A stretch of 64,000 bases of DNA from Methylobacterium fujisawaense (GCF_014138435.1 NZ_JACJIM010000006.1:310001-374000); one strand, 5' to 3'; shown: positions 33,896-42,963, numbered from the stretch's first letter. Numbers and translations: made by a program. Notes: a model not told the origin generated them from the letters alone.

Positions 33896-36187
33896 TCATC
33901 CGCCGACGCCCTTGACCGTCAGGGGCCGGTCCATCGCGATGACGAAGGCGGCGCCTCCGGCGAAGACCGTCATGGGAGCCCCCCGGTCGAGGGCGACACG
34001 CAGCACACGGGTCGTCCCGTCTATGGCCACGGCCAGGTCCCGCCCGCGCCACCGGATCCTGAAGTCGAGGCTCTGCCAGTCGGCCGGCAGGCACGGATCG
34101 AAAGCGAGCCCGTCAGCCCGCAGCGACAACCCGGCGAAGCCGAGGATCGCTATCATCCAAACCCCGCCGAGGGCCGCGACGTGGATGCCGCCGCCGATCG
34201 CCACATGGGTGTCGGCGAGATCGATTGCCGCGCTTCGGCGGAAGTAGCTCAGCGCTGCCTCGGCACGCCCCAGCCGCGCGGCCGCGAGGCCGTGCATGGC
34301 CCGGCTCAGGGAGCTCCCGTGCCCGCATCGGGGCTCGTAATGGTCGAAGTTGGTCCCGCCGCTCGCGCCCGGAAAGGCCTCGGGCAGGAGGGCCAGGAGC
34401 GCGACGACGTCGGCCTGCTTGATGACCTGCGCCCGCTGCGTCCGCTCGCGCCCCAGCACGACATCCATCGGCACCGAGCGCCCGGCATAGGCGTTCAAAT
34501 CGACCGTCTCCAAGGCCGAGAAGCCCGCGAACTGCTCGAACAGCCCCGTGGCCGGATCGAAGCCGGTGGCGATGGCCTCCGCCGCCTCACGCCAGTGCGC
34601 CAGTTCCGCCTCGCCGAGGTCCAGACTCCGCGCGAGGCGCGCCCACGTCTCCGGCCAGCGGGCCTGCACGAGGGCGGCGACGTCGAGGCCGCGCGCGATG
34701 GTCCACCGGGCCATCCCATTGGTGAAGGCGTTGTCGTCCACGCCCTCGTGATACTCGTCCGGCCCGATGACCGTGCGGATGTGACGCCGGCCGTCCGCCT
34801 CCGGCGCCGCACGCCAGGTCCAGAACCGGGCCGTCTCCAGGATGATCTCAGCCCCAGCCTCCTGCAGGAAGGCTTCGTCCTCGGTCGCCTGCCAGTATTG
34901 CCACACCGCATAGGCCACGTCGGCGCTGATATGCTGCTCCTGGCTGCCGCAGAGGACGTCCAGGATCTTGCGGTCCGGGCCGACCGTCTGGGCGGGCGTG
35001 ACCTCCGACCCGCTATCGGCCGATTCCCAGGCGTAGAGGGCGCCCCGACAACCCATCTGCGCGGCCTTGGCGCGGGCCGCGTCCAGGGTGCGGAAGCGGT
35101 ACATCAGGAGGGTGCGCGCGGCCTCCGGCCAGGTCAGCGCGTAGAAGGGCACGAGAAAGATCTCGGTGTCCCAGAAGACGTGGCCGCGGTAATCGTCCCC
35201 CGTGAGGGCGCGGGCTGCGACGGAGACGTGCGGGTCTTCCGGATTCGCCGCCCCGTTCAGGTGGTAGATGGCGAAGCGCAGGGCGGCCTGGGCGGCATCG
35301 TCACCGGTCACCCGGATGTCGCTGCAGCGCCAGCGCTCGGCCCAGGCCGCCTCGTGGCGGGCGAGGATGCCGCGCCAGCCGAGCGTGCGCGCGGCGGCCA
35401 GTTCCTTGCGGGCCCGGGCGCCCGCATGGACGTCGGTGGCGTGGTGGCGGGTCACCGCGATGATGCGCCGGAAGGTCACGATCTGGCCCGGCTGGGCGGT
35501 CCAGCTCCAGTTCCAGGTCAGGTCGCCCCGCATCACGGGCTGGCGCTCGATCCCGTCGACCTCCAGGGAGGCCGCCGCCGCGATGGCGAGGCTCCGGCCG
35601 GATCGCCAGGTGCGCCACGCCTTCAGGTCGAGTTCCGCCCGTTCCGGCGCGAGTTCGAAATCCGTGGGCCCGAACGCGGCCTCGAAGGTGAGGTCGCTGA
35701 CCCCGCTCTCGATCCGAAGCTCGATCACCTGCATGCCGATCGCACGCGCGTGCAGCGACACCAGCCGCAGGGAGCGCAGGCAGACATCGAGCGGGGCGTT
35801 GCAGGTCTGGCGGGCCTCCATGAACAGGGCCCCCCGTCGCATGTCCAGGGTCAGAGCCCGCGAGGACCGGTCCGGGCAGCGCATGAGCGGGCCGTCCGGC
35901 AGGAGGATGCGGACCTGCGTCCAGTCGGGGGCCGGCACCAGTTCCGGAACCACGCTGTCGGGCGTCGGCGTGTCGAACAATCCGGCGACGTAGATCCGCG
36001 GCGGAACAGCCCGGCAGGCGCCGAGATGGGAAGCCAGCCCGCCCCGCACGCCGAGAAAGCCGTTGCTGAGGGCGAAGCGGGTTTCGAAGGTGCTCTCCCG
36101 CAGCAATTCGTATCCGGTCTCGCGCAGCAGCCAGGACGGATCGCCTCCAGCGATCATGTCTTCGGCCAAGGTGTCGGCCACGCTCAT
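33896..36187 (-). CDS. GH65-family glycoside phosphorylase/hydrolase
   Basis: A 763-residue member of glycoside hydrolase family 65 (maltose, trehalose and kojibiose phosphorylases). There is an N-terminal beta-sandwich (to ~265), then an (alpha/alpha)6 barrel with HVFWDTEIF (336-344), the general-acid motif GPDEYHEGVDD (Glu478), and the phosphate-binding VIKQADVVALL. The C-terminal beta domain is present. Phosphorolysis would release beta-glucose-1-phosphate. The partner is the overlapping upstream HAD gene (shared ATGA), a beta-phosphoglucomutase-like enzyme that would make glucose-6-phosphate. Which disaccharide is used is unknown. Confidence 0.93.
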   Translation of the reverse strand: MSVADTLAEDMIAGGDPSWLLRETGYELLRESTFETRFALSNGFLGVRGGLASHLGACRAVPPRIYVAGLFDTPTPDSVVPELVPAPDWTQVRILLPDGPLMRCPDRSSRALTLDMRRGALFMEARQTCNAPLDVCLRSLRLVSLHARAIGMQVIELRIESGVSDLTFEAAFGPTDFELAPERAELDLKAWRTWRSGRSLAIAAAASLEVDGIERQPVMRGDLTWNWSWTAQPGQIVTFRRIIAVTRHHATDVHAGARARKELAAARTLGWRGILARHEAAWAERWRCSDIRVTGDDAAQAALRFAIYHLNGAANPEDPHVSVAARALTGDDYRGHVFWDTEIFLVPFYALTWPEAARTLLMYRFRTLDAARAKAAQMGCRGALYAWESADSGSEVTPAQTVGPDRKILDVLCGSQEQHISADVAYAVWQYWQATEDEAFLQEAGAEIILETARFWTWRAAPEADGRRHIRTVIGPDEYHEGVDDNAFTNGMARWTIARGLDVAALVQARWPETWARLARSLDLGEAELAHWREAAEAIATGFDPATGLFEQFAGFSALETVDLNAYAGRSVPMDVVLGRERTQRAQVIKQADVVALLALLPEAFPGASGGTNFDHYEPRCGHGSSLSRAMHGLAAARLGRAEAALSYFRRSAAIDLADTHVAIGGGIHVAALGGVWMIAILGFAGLSLRADGLAFDPCLPADWQSLDFRIRWRGRDLAVAIDGTTRVLRVALDRGAPMTVFAGGAAFVIAMDRPLTVKGVGG

Positions 36188-36909
36188 GCGGCATCTCCCG
36201 AAGACGGCGGCGCGATATGCTCGATGCAGATCTCGTCGAAACTCGTGACCACCCGGTCGGCCCCCGCTGCCCGCAATCCGTCGGCGTCGCCGAGGCGGGC
36301 GATGCCGATGGCCGTCATGCCGCCGGCCTTGGCGGCCCGGATGCCCACGGGGGCGTCCTCGGCCACGAAACAGCGGGCCGGGACGACCCGCAATTCGGCG
36401 GCGGCCAGCAGAAAGATCTCGGGGTCCGGCTTGCCGTGGCGCAGGGCGCGGCCGCAGATGCGGGCCGCGAACGCGTCGAGCAGCGTCCGGTCCGGGCTCA
36501 GCGGCACCGCGCGCATCATGGCCTCCGCGTTCTTCGAGGACGAGGCCGCCGCCAGGGGCCAGCCCCGGTCGGCGAGGGCCCGGACGAAGCGGAGGGCGTC
36601 CGGAAAGGCCGTCACGCCCTCGGCCGCAACGATCCGCTCGAGACAGCGCTGTTTCGCATCGGCGTAGGCCGACACGAGGCGCTCGGTATCCGGTAGACCC
36701 AGCGCGGCGAGGGCCGCGCGGGCCCCGTCGATCCGGGCCTTTCCGGCGACCTGCGCCTGATACAGGGCGGTGGTGAAGGGCCGGGGATCCGCGACGCCGG
36801 CGAGCGCCTCGCGCCAGGCACGTTCATGCGGGGACGCCAGCAGGACGCCGTCGACGTCGAAGATGAAGGCGGGGGCGCTCGGGCGGCGCGTGATCGGTGG
36901 AGGCCTCAT
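36184..36909 (-). CDS. HAD-family beta-phosphoglucomutase-like phosphatase
   Basis: A 241-residue HAD hydrolase with cap type C1. Motif I is FIFDVDGVLLAS (nucleophile Asp18, acid/base Asp20), motif II is AASSSKNA, and motifs III/IV include KPDPEIFLLAAAEL and FVAEDAPVGIRAAKAGG. Such proteins next to GH65 enzymes convert beta-glucose-1-phosphate to glucose-6-phosphate. Its stop overlaps the GH65 start by ATGA, so the two are translationally coupled. GGGGGAG stands before the ATG at 36909. A long in-frame extension upstream to 37368 has no family resemblance. Confidence 0.88.
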   Translation of the reverse strand: MRPPPITRRPSAPAFIFDVDGVLLASPHERAWREALAGVADPRPFTTALYQAQVAGKARIDGARAALAALGLPDTERLVSAYADAKQRCLERIVAAEGVTAFPDALRFVRALADRGWPLAAASSSKNAEAMMRAVPLSPDRTLLDAFAARICGRALRHGKPDPEIFLLAAAELRVVPARCFVAEDAPVGIRAAKAGGMTAIGIARLGDADGLRAAGADRVVTSFDEICIEHIAPPSSGDAA

Positions 36910-37132
36910 CCCGTCGCTCCCCCGGCCGAATGGCACGTCCTGCGGATCAGCCATCTCCCTGTCGCGCCGAAGACCAGAACCGACCTGGCGTCGGCGCGGG
37001 AGAGCATCCGGCCGCCGATTGTCAGGAGCGCCAGTGACTTGCGGGCTGGGCCGGCCTCGAGCCCCTCCGGCGACCGATGCGCGTCCGGCAGCCCGCCTGC
37101 CGGCGACACCCCGCTCGACGGCAGCAGGCCGA

Positions 37133-38158
37133 TCAGGACGCAAAGCCGGTGCTGCGGGCCGGTGCGGCCACATCCGCGCGCGGGACGGACCGCTCGGTGA
37201 GCCATGCGACCGCCAGCGCCAGCGCTTCGTCGATCGGTCTGGGTTCGTAGCCGAGTTCCCGGCGCGCCTTGCTGTGGTCGAACGCCGTGGAACGCAGCGC
37301 AAGGCGCACGCCCTCGCGCACGGCCACCGGACTTCGGTGGGAGATGTGATCGGCGAACCACTCGGCAACGATGGCCACCGCCATCGCGAGGCAGCCCGGC
37401 AACGCCATGGACGGCATGCGTCGGCCCGTCATCCGCTCCAGCCTGGAGAGGAGCTGCCGCAGCGGCACGTTCTCGCCGCCCAGCACGTAGCGCTGCCCGG
37501 CCTGTCCCTTCTCCCCCACCAGACGCAGCCCCTCGGCCACGTCCCGGACATCGACGAGGTTGAGCGTGCAATCGAGGAAGAACGGCGTCTGCCCGGTCAG
37601 GAAGAGGGCGAGCATCGCCGCGGGCGGCGTCATGTTCCAGTCGTCCGGTCCGATCGGGACCGTGGGGCTCGCGATCACGACATCGCGGCCCGCCTGCGCG
37701 GCGGCGAACGTCGCCTGCTCGGCCAGGCATTTCGATCGTGTATAGGGACCGGCCATCCGGTCCAGGGATGGGAGATCGCCGTCGCGCACCCGCGCAGCAT
37801 CCCGAAATCCCGTGAGCAGCACCGCCTCGGTCGAGCAATGCACGACCCGTGCGGCAGGCGGCGCTGCGGCCAGCAGGCGTTCCGTGCCCTCGGCGTTCAC
37901 GCGGGCCAAGGCACCCCGCTCCGGGGCCCACAGGTGCGCGTCGCCGGCCAGATGATAGACGCGCGCGATCCCGACCATCGCGGTCGACAGGGCGGCGGCA
38001 TCGAGAATCGAGCCGCGGCGATACTCGGCGTCAGCCGAAAGGCCACGCGGGTCGCCGCAGTCGAGCACGCGCACGCTGCGCCCTGTGACAATGATCGACT
38101 GGACGAGATGGCGGCCAATAAAGCCGCATCCACCCGTAACGAGATCGACGGCGGTCAT
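37133..38158 (-). CDS. HpnA-like NAD-dependent sugar epimerase/dehydrogenase
   Basis: A 341-residue extended SDR. GGCGFIGRHL near residue 9 binds NAD, and the catalytic YxxxK is YTRSK (Tyr139, Lys143) after the Ser-containing VVHCSTEAVL. Segments such as NLVDVRDVAEGLRLV and GQRYVLGGENVPLRQLL match hopanoid-associated epimerase HpnA and dihydroflavonol-reductase-like proteins. No squalene-hopene genes are nearby, so it may act on another activated sugar. An FNR-type box lies 52 bases upstream of the start. Confidence 0.85.
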   Translation of the reverse strand: MTAVDLVTGGCGFIGRHLVQSIIVTGRSVRVLDCGDPRGLSADAEYRRGSILDAAALSTAMVGIARVYHLAGDAHLWAPERGALARVNAEGTERLLAAAPPAARVVHCSTEAVLLTGFRDAARVRDGDLPSLDRMAGPYTRSKCLAEQATFAAAQAGRDVVIASPTVPIGPDDWNMTPPAAMLALFLTGQTPFFLDCTLNLVDVRDVAEGLRLVGEKGQAGQRYVLGGENVPLRQLLSRLERMTGRRMPSMALPGCLAMAVAIVAEWFADHISHRSPVAVREGVRLALRSTAFDHSKARRELGYEPRPIDEALALAVAWLTERSVPRADVAAPARSTGFAS

Positions 38159-38209
38159 CGGATTTCTCTGGAATTCGATGCGATGCTGATGTCACGCTCA
38201 TTTATTGCG

Positions 38210-38223
38210 TTGATCTCGATCAA
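38210..38223. promoter_or_regulatory. FNR/FixK-type box upstream of the epimerase
   Basis: A perfect TTGAT-CTCG-ATCAA whose centre is about 58 bases before the epimerase start. If it works as a class II site at about -41, transcription would begin some 17 bases before the ATG. Confidence 0.75.
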
Positions 38224-38302
38224 TTCCGCCGGTGTATCGGTGCGGAATTGGCGGCCAATACAATGCAGCGATTGGGCGGCCCGGGTCGGGCGAGCTGGAG
38301 GC

Positions 38303-39523
38303 TTAGGCCAGATCTCGAATGTGCCGCATCGCTTCGGGTGTCAGGAGGTGAGCGCCCCATCCCTGCCGCACCATCGCTCCGGCGCAGGCCGGCCGCGCGA
38401 GGAGCATGAGCGCCGCACCCACCACCGGCAGGACGCTCAAGGGATCGAGACGCACCGGCGTCAATTCTTCGCGCGCCTGCGCGAAGGGTCCTGGGCGGCC
38501 GACAAGCTGCAGGAGCGACGCGACGAGGTTCCGCCGGCGGGCGCCCCGAAGCGCCGCGCCGAGGAGGACTTGCAGGGCGAGCCGCGTGCGCACCCCCGGC
38601 CGGCCCATGCGGCCGGGCGCGATGCTGTGACCGGCAGATACGCGGACCAGCAGGTCCGCAAGGTTGAGGCCCGCGAGGCTGGCGGCCATCGGCTCGACGA
38701 GGCGCGGATTGCCGTCGATGTAGAGCGGGCGCTCGCCGCGGTCGTCCGTGAAGTAATCGACGGACAATGCGCCGTGCCAGGACAGATGGGAGCCGATCTT
38801 TGCAAGATCGCTGGCGACGTTGGGGCGATGAACGCTTTCTTTGAGCGCCGCGCCGCCGCCTGCTCCCTCGACGAGCCTGCGCGTGGCGTGGAACCCGACG
38901 AGCCGCCCCTCCTGGAAGACGGCCTGCGCCTGCTCGAGGGGCGCGGACACCCATGCCTGCACGAGGATCGGCTCGCCCGGGGTCGCCACATGCGCGAGTT
39001 CGGCCGCGGCACGGTCCCGGTCCGCCTCGCAACGGATCAACCAGGTGCTGCGGCTCGCCGTGCCCAGGGCGGCCTTCACGACGAACGGGTAGGCCGCGTG
39101 CTGGGCGAGGCTGCGCGGATCGTCGAGCAAATGTGTTGGGGGCTGTTGCAGGCCGAGCTCGGTCAGCAGGCCGCGAAAACCGAGCTTCGTCAGGACGCGC
39201 TCGTAGCTTTCGAAGGCCGGAACCGCGAACGCAACCCGCGGGCGCAGTTCGTCGGCCAAGCGGGCGACGAGGTATCCCTGCTCGTGGATGGGCAGGAGGA
39301 CATCGAATCTCTCCCACGAGAGCGTCTCGTGGAGGAAGTGTCGAAACCCCTCCGGATCCGTGCCGAGGGGCGGGCAGCGATAGCGGCGGACGACCAAGCG
39401 CGAGAACCGCCCGAGGCAGATCCGGGCCGGATCGCAGTAGGCGACCTCGTGCCCGGCGAGCGCCAGGGCCGTGATGGCTTGGCGCGCAGACGTGCTGCTG
39501 CCCTCGGTCAGGAGAACGCGCAT
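38303..39523 (-). CDS. ATP-grasp ligase
   Basis: A 406-residue ATP-grasp protein with an N-terminal Rossmann-like domain (VLLTEGSSTSARQAITALAL, residues 3-22). The ATP-binding part includes YPFVVKAALGTASRSTWLI (Lys for the phosphates), ILVQAWVS and the metal site YIDGNPRLVEPMAASLAGL. These enzymes join a carboxylate to an amine, thiol or alcohol through an acyl phosphate; PylC- and CarB-like ligases are relatives. The last ~100 residues carry a hydrophobic stretch (LSVLPVVGAALMLLARP). Substrate unknown. The next gene downstream is the epimerase. Confidence 0.85.
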   Translation of the reverse strand: MRVLLTEGSSTSARQAITALALAGHEVAYCDPARICLGRFSRLVVRRYRCPPLGTDPEGFRHFLHETLSWERFDVLLPIHEQGYLVARLADELRPRVAFAVPAFESYERVLTKLGFRGLLTELGLQQPPTHLLDDPRSLAQHAAYPFVVKAALGTASRSTWLIRCEADRDRAAAELAHVATPGEPILVQAWVSAPLEQAQAVFQEGRLVGFHATRRLVEGAGGGAALKESVHRPNVASDLAKIGSHLSWHGALSVDYFTDDRGERPLYIDGNPRLVEPMAASLAGLNLADLLVRVSAGHSIAPGRMGRPGVRTRLALQVLLGAALRGARRRNLVASLLQLVGRPGPFAQAREELTPVRLDPLSVLPVVGAALMLLARPACAGAMVRQGWGAHLLTPEAMRHIRDLA

Positions 39524-39819
39524 GCGGTGCTCGTCGCCTCCAGGATGCTCGGCGGGATGCCCGTCGCGCCGAGGCCGTCGATGCCGGTGTCGATGCCTTC
39601 AGGGCAGAGCGTCCGTCCGCGCCAGGACGCGCCGATGGCGGGGGCCCGTTATAGTCCGGATACGGGCGCCTCGCCGGGACGAGCAGACGGACACGGCTGT
39701 CGCGGCGGGGGCACGCATGGCCGGTCGCGAAGCCACCGCGGCCCGGGCTCGCGGACGTCCAGAAGACCGCCTGCCGCGCGCCGCACCCGCCCGGCCGCGA
39801 TGATTCTGCCGCCTGTCGA

Positions 39820-40566
39820 TCATGGGCGGCCGGCCCTCTGCGAACCCACGGTCCGGGCATGCGTCTCGCAGTCGTCCGCGTCCGGCCGTTCCTCGCGCGT
39901 GATCACCCCGTCCTCGATGTGCACGATCCGATCGGCGAAGCGGAAGAGACGCGCGTCGTGCGTCACGACGAGGACGGCCCGCCCGCGCTGCTTCGCCGCC
40001 GATGACAGGATGGCCATGATCGCCCGACCGTTTTCCGAGTCGAGAGCGGCCGTCGGCTCATCCGCGAGGATGACGGACGGATCCGCGACCAGCGCCCGCG
40101 CGATCGCGACGCGCTGCTGCTCGCCGCCGCTCAGCTCGCGCGGGAACGCGTTCAGCTTGGCGGAGAGGCCGACATCGGCGAGGACCGCGGCGCTCTTCGC
40201 GGTCGCCCCGGGGCCGCGCTCGCTGCGGATATCGAGGGCGAGCTGGACATTCTCCGCCGCGGTGAGCGTGGAGAACAGATGGTAGGATTGGAAGACAAAG
40301 CCGATGTGCCGCCGCCGGATGGCCGCCAGCGCCTCCGGCCGGGCGTCGCCGGTCGGGACGCCGCAGACCCGCACGGTCCCGCTCGTGGGCGTCAACATGC
40401 AGCCCAGGATGGACAGCAGGGTCGTCTTGCCGCTGCCCGAGGGCCCGACCAGGACCGTCAACTCGTGGGCGCGGACGACAAGGTCGAGCGCCCGCACCGC
40501 CTCGACGCGCGTCGGCCCCTGCCCGTAGGTCTTGCACACCCGCGCGGCTTCGATCGCGGCACTCAT
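39820..40566 (-). CDS. ABC transporter ATPase, LolD/DevA/MacB type
   Basis: A 248-residue ATP-binding subunit. Walker A GPSGSGKT (41-48), Q-loop FVFQSYHLF, signature LSGGEQQR (145-152), Walker B ILADEP (166-171) and the switch His in LVVTHDARLF are complete. It is the exporter type that pairs with FtsX-like permeases. Its start overlaps the permease stop by ATGA. A separate periplasmic adaptor (DevB) is not present next to it. Confidence 0.94.
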   Translation of the reverse strand: MSAAIEAARVCKTYGQGPTRVEAVRALDLVVRAHELTVLVGPSGSGKTTLLSILGCMLTPTSGTVRVCGVPTGDARPEALAAIRRRHIGFVFQSYHLFSTLTAAENVQLALDIRSERGPGATAKSAAVLADVGLSAKLNAFPRELSGGEQQRVAIARALVADPSVILADEPTAALDSENGRAIMAILSSAAKQRGRAVLVVTHDARLFRFADRIVHIEDGVITREERPDADDCETHARTVGSQRAGRP

Positions 40567-41693
40567 CGGGTGAGCACGCTCGCGGGATCGACCCGGATGA
40601 TCCGGACGATGGAGGCGATGCCGGAGGCGACGCACATGAGGAGCGTGAGGGCGAAGGCGACCGCCACCAAGGCGGGGGTAATAATCACCGGGGCGACGCT
40701 CGTCGCGGTCAGACGCTCGACCCCGATACTGATTACGGTCGCCACCGAGAGACCGATCAGCGCGTTCACGAGCGCCTGGAAGGCGATGACCCTGTAGATG
40801 TATCGGTTGGAGGCACCGATCGCCCGGACCATCGCGAATTCGTAGAGGTGCTCCTTCGTGCTGGAGTAGAGCGTCTGCGCGATGATGACGGTCCCGACGA
40901 TGATGGAGAGCAGGGCGCCCGCGACGAGAGCCGCGCCGGCCCCCGTACGGTAGAGCCAGAAATTCAGGGACCGCGCGCGAAACTGTTCCGGCGTGAGCGC
41001 CTCCATGCCGGAGACACGCGCCTGCGCCTCCTGCCGGATGCGCGCGATGTCGGCCCCCGGCTTCGCCCGGATGAGGAAGTACGTGACCAGATTGGCCGGT
41101 AATCCGACATAGGATCGGGCGCTGCGGAAATCGGTGAAGACGTAGGGCCGCGTCGTGAAGGAGCGCAGGCCGGAGGTGACCGCCCCGACCGTCACCGGGT
41201 GCCCGCGAACCTGTGCCGTCTCGCCGCGCGCAGACACGCCCAGCTGGTCTGCGTAGGACCGTTCGAGCGACACGGTGCCGGTGGTCGCGAGATCGTCGAG
41301 GCCACCCTCCACGATGTTCCACGGCGCCAGGCCACCGACCGGGTCGGACGCGATGATGAAGATCCCGATCAATCCGCCGTCCGGCGGCAGCCAAGCCGAG
41401 AAGCCCGCCACCACCGGGACGGCCTCCGACACCCCGTCGACGGCGCTCAGCTCCTGGCGCATCTCCGCGTCGAGAATCGAGATGTCCTCGAAGTACTGCG
41501 TTCCTTTCGAGACGATCCAGAGATCGGCTGCGGTGTGATCGACGATCAGCGTCACCATCCGCCCGAAGCCGTAGAACAAGCCCATCTGCACCAGGATGAG
41601 GACGACCGAGAGCACGATCCCGGTGACGGCGGCCACGAACCGAAGCCGATCCTGAAGCAGATTCCGGAGCGCCAGCGTCATGACAAGCGGCAT
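40563..41693 (-). CDS. DevC/FtsX-like ABC transporter permease
   Basis: A 376-residue permease. One N-terminal helix (about 20-42) is followed by a large periplasmic domain (~50-245) and three C-terminal helices, ending with the typical RVDPASVLTR. This topology is that of MacB/DevC/LolC exporters, which work mechanically on substrates in the periplasm or outer leaflet. Its substrate is unknown; the ATP-grasp and epimerase genes downstream make a conjugate or glycolipid product possible. It begins 61 bases from an FNR-type box. Confidence 0.88.
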   Translation of the reverse strand: MPLVMTLALRNLLQDRLRFVAAVTGIVLSVVLILVQMGLFYGFGRMVTLIVDHTAADLWIVSKGTQYFEDISILDAEMRQELSAVDGVSEAVPVVAGFSAWLPPDGGLIGIFIIASDPVGGLAPWNIVEGGLDDLATTGTVSLERSYADQLGVSARGETAQVRGHPVTVGAVTSGLRSFTTRPYVFTDFRSARSYVGLPANLVTYFLIRAKPGADIARIRQEAQARVSGMEALTPEQFRARSLNFWLYRTGAGAALVAGALLSIIVGTVIIAQTLYSSTKEHLYEFAMVRAIGASNRYIYRVIAFQALVNALIGLSVATVISIGVERLTATSVAPVIITPALVAVAFALTLLMCVASGIASIVRIIRVDPASVLTR

Positions 41694-41753
41694 TCGCGTG
41701 CTCGATATGTGCCATTGTCATGTAAAAATCAGCATAAATTGCCAGTAATGAGA

Positions 41754-41767
41754 TTGATATGGATCAA
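41754..41767. promoter_or_regulatory. FNR/FixK-type box between divergent genes
   Basis: A perfect TTGAT-ATGG-ATCAA. It lies between the ABC permease (start 61 bases away, minus strand) and the small exported protein (57 bases away, plus strand). The spacing allows activation in both directions. Confidence 0.75.
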
Positions 41768-41823
41768 TTGCGGCGCCATGGCTCTGTATTCACATTCGCT
41801 TTGATCTTGATCTGGAGGGCGAT

Positions 41824-42189
41824 ATGGGCCGCGCGTGGTGTGTCGCCGGGGCGGCGGCAGCGATGGTCCTGGTCGGCGCCCGCGCTTGCGCAGAAGACGC
41901 TTTCGAGGGGCGATACCTGCAGAACCGGCCATGCCGCGGCGACAGGACCGATCCCCCGAGCCTGAGGGTGACGATCACACCGCAGCAGATCACGTACGCG
42001 GGCGGAACATGCGCGATAAAGACCAGGCGCGGCGAAGGGAGCAGGCTCATCTTCGGCGTCGCGTGCCGGTTTCGCAGCGGCATCACGATGGGATCGGACA
42101 TCGTCTTTACGCGCCAGCGGGGCGGCGTCTGGCACATGATCCAGGGGGATGGGGATTTCGAGGCCGACATCTACAGGTGTCCGGACTGA
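41824..42189 (+). CDS. Small exported hypothetical protein
   Basis: A 121-residue protein with a signal peptide (about 23 residues ending in CAEDAF). The mature part is a small beta-rich sequence with paired cysteines (NRPCRGDR, GTCAIKT, GVACRFR and the near-terminal YRCPD), so two disulfides are likely. The middle PPSLRVTITPQQITYAGGTC resembles small lipocalin-like or YHS-like folds only vaguely. CTGGAGG precedes the ATG. It diverges from the ABC permease and shares the FNR-type box. Confidence 0.75.
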   Translation: MGRAWCVAGAAAAMVLVGARACAEDAFEGRYLQNRPCRGDRTDPPSLRVTITPQQITYAGGTCAIKTRRGEGSRLIFGVACRFRSGITMGSDIVFTRQRGGVWHMIQGDGDFEADIYRCPD

Positions 42190-42576
42190 ATCCGAGCCGT
42201 GGCTGAAGGGAGCCGGACCTGCTGTCGCCGCCGCGTCAATGCCCCGGCGGTGAGCGCTTCCGCGTCACGATCACCGGGGCCTTCCTTGTGTGCCGCGGCC
42301 CTCTGCAGGGTGACGGTCTCTCGCCCGCCTCAGTCGGGCCATGGGCTGCGTGTGCGTTTCACCTGCTCAGGCGCGCCGACTCGGGTAAGCCGTTTCCGGC
42401 CCTGCTCCGACAGGTCACCGAGTGTCTCAGTCGGGTGGTTTTGCGACGGCCTGCTTCTGGGCAAGGGTTTGGAAGACGCAGATGCGGCTGCGGCGGCGAC
42501 ACGCCCGGCTCCCACATCTGCGCGCGCTGCGGTGAACCCCACGGATTGCCCGAAGGCGATTGCCGGCCAATCCCGA
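42190..42576. other. Gap, nothing recognised
   Basis: 387 bases between two convergent small genes. No gene supported. Open frames are composition-driven. Confidence 0.35.
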
Positions 42577-42822
42577 TCAGGTCGCCGTGAGACGCTTCTC
42601 GTTCGCAGCCACGTGCTCACGATAGCGGGCGACAACCACGTCGACCGAACCTCCGGTCATCAAGGTGCCCGAGGCCTCGATGAAAGCGCTGATCTTCTCG
42701 CTGACCATTCGGTGCGCCTCAAGCTGACCGTCGGCACCGCCCAAGGCGAGTTTCACAAGCCGAAGTTCGACGACTCTTTGCGCCTCGAGAGCGAGCAGGG
42801 TCACGGCATAGGGGTTGTACAT
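42577..42822 (-). CDS. Small helical hypothetical protein next to phasin
   Basis: An 81-residue helical protein (AVTLLALEAQRVVELRLVKLAL ... HRMVSEKISAFIEASGTLM). No family name known to me, but the sequence style (repeated amphipathic helices, Val/Ala-rich) recalls short phasin-associated or phasin-like proteins. CGGAGTG precedes the ATG. It follows the phasin gene on the same strand after a terminator-like hairpin. Confidence 0.7.
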   Translation of the reverse strand: MYNPYAVTLLALEAQRVVELRLVKLALGGADGQLEAHRMVSEKISAFIEASGTLMTGGSVDVVVARYREHVAANEKRLTAT

Positions 42823-42875
42823 CGCGCACTCCGAGCCACGCCGCGCGAGAACCGACGCGACTGCGACAAACGAAA

Positions 42876-42898
42876 AGGGCGGCCGAAGCGACCGCCCT
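42876..42898 (-). terminator. Rho-independent terminator of the phasin gene
   Basis: AGGGCGG (42876-42882) pairs with CCGCCCT (42892-42898) with a 9-base loop. Read on the minus strand the stem is followed by TTTTCGTTT. It ends the phasin transcript. Confidence 0.8.
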
Positions 42899-42963
42899 CG
42901 GGTTGATTGCCGGATCGAGGAGGATCGCTCGACCTTCGGTCCGGCGTCTCAGCGCACGCGCGC

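Noticed and set aside
33521..36667. A 1,048-codon open frame on the plus strand
   Set aside because: It is antisense to the GH65 and HAD genes and has no protein family resemblance.
36770..40285. A 1,171-codon open frame on the plus strand
   Set aside because: It is antisense to the HAD, epimerase, ATP-grasp and ABC genes, which have clear motifs.
41801..41814. Second FNR-type dyad near the 41824 gene (TTGAT-CTTG-ATCTG)
   Set aside because: Two of the last bases do not match, and it overlaps the expected transcript start; the perfect box at 41754 explains the region.
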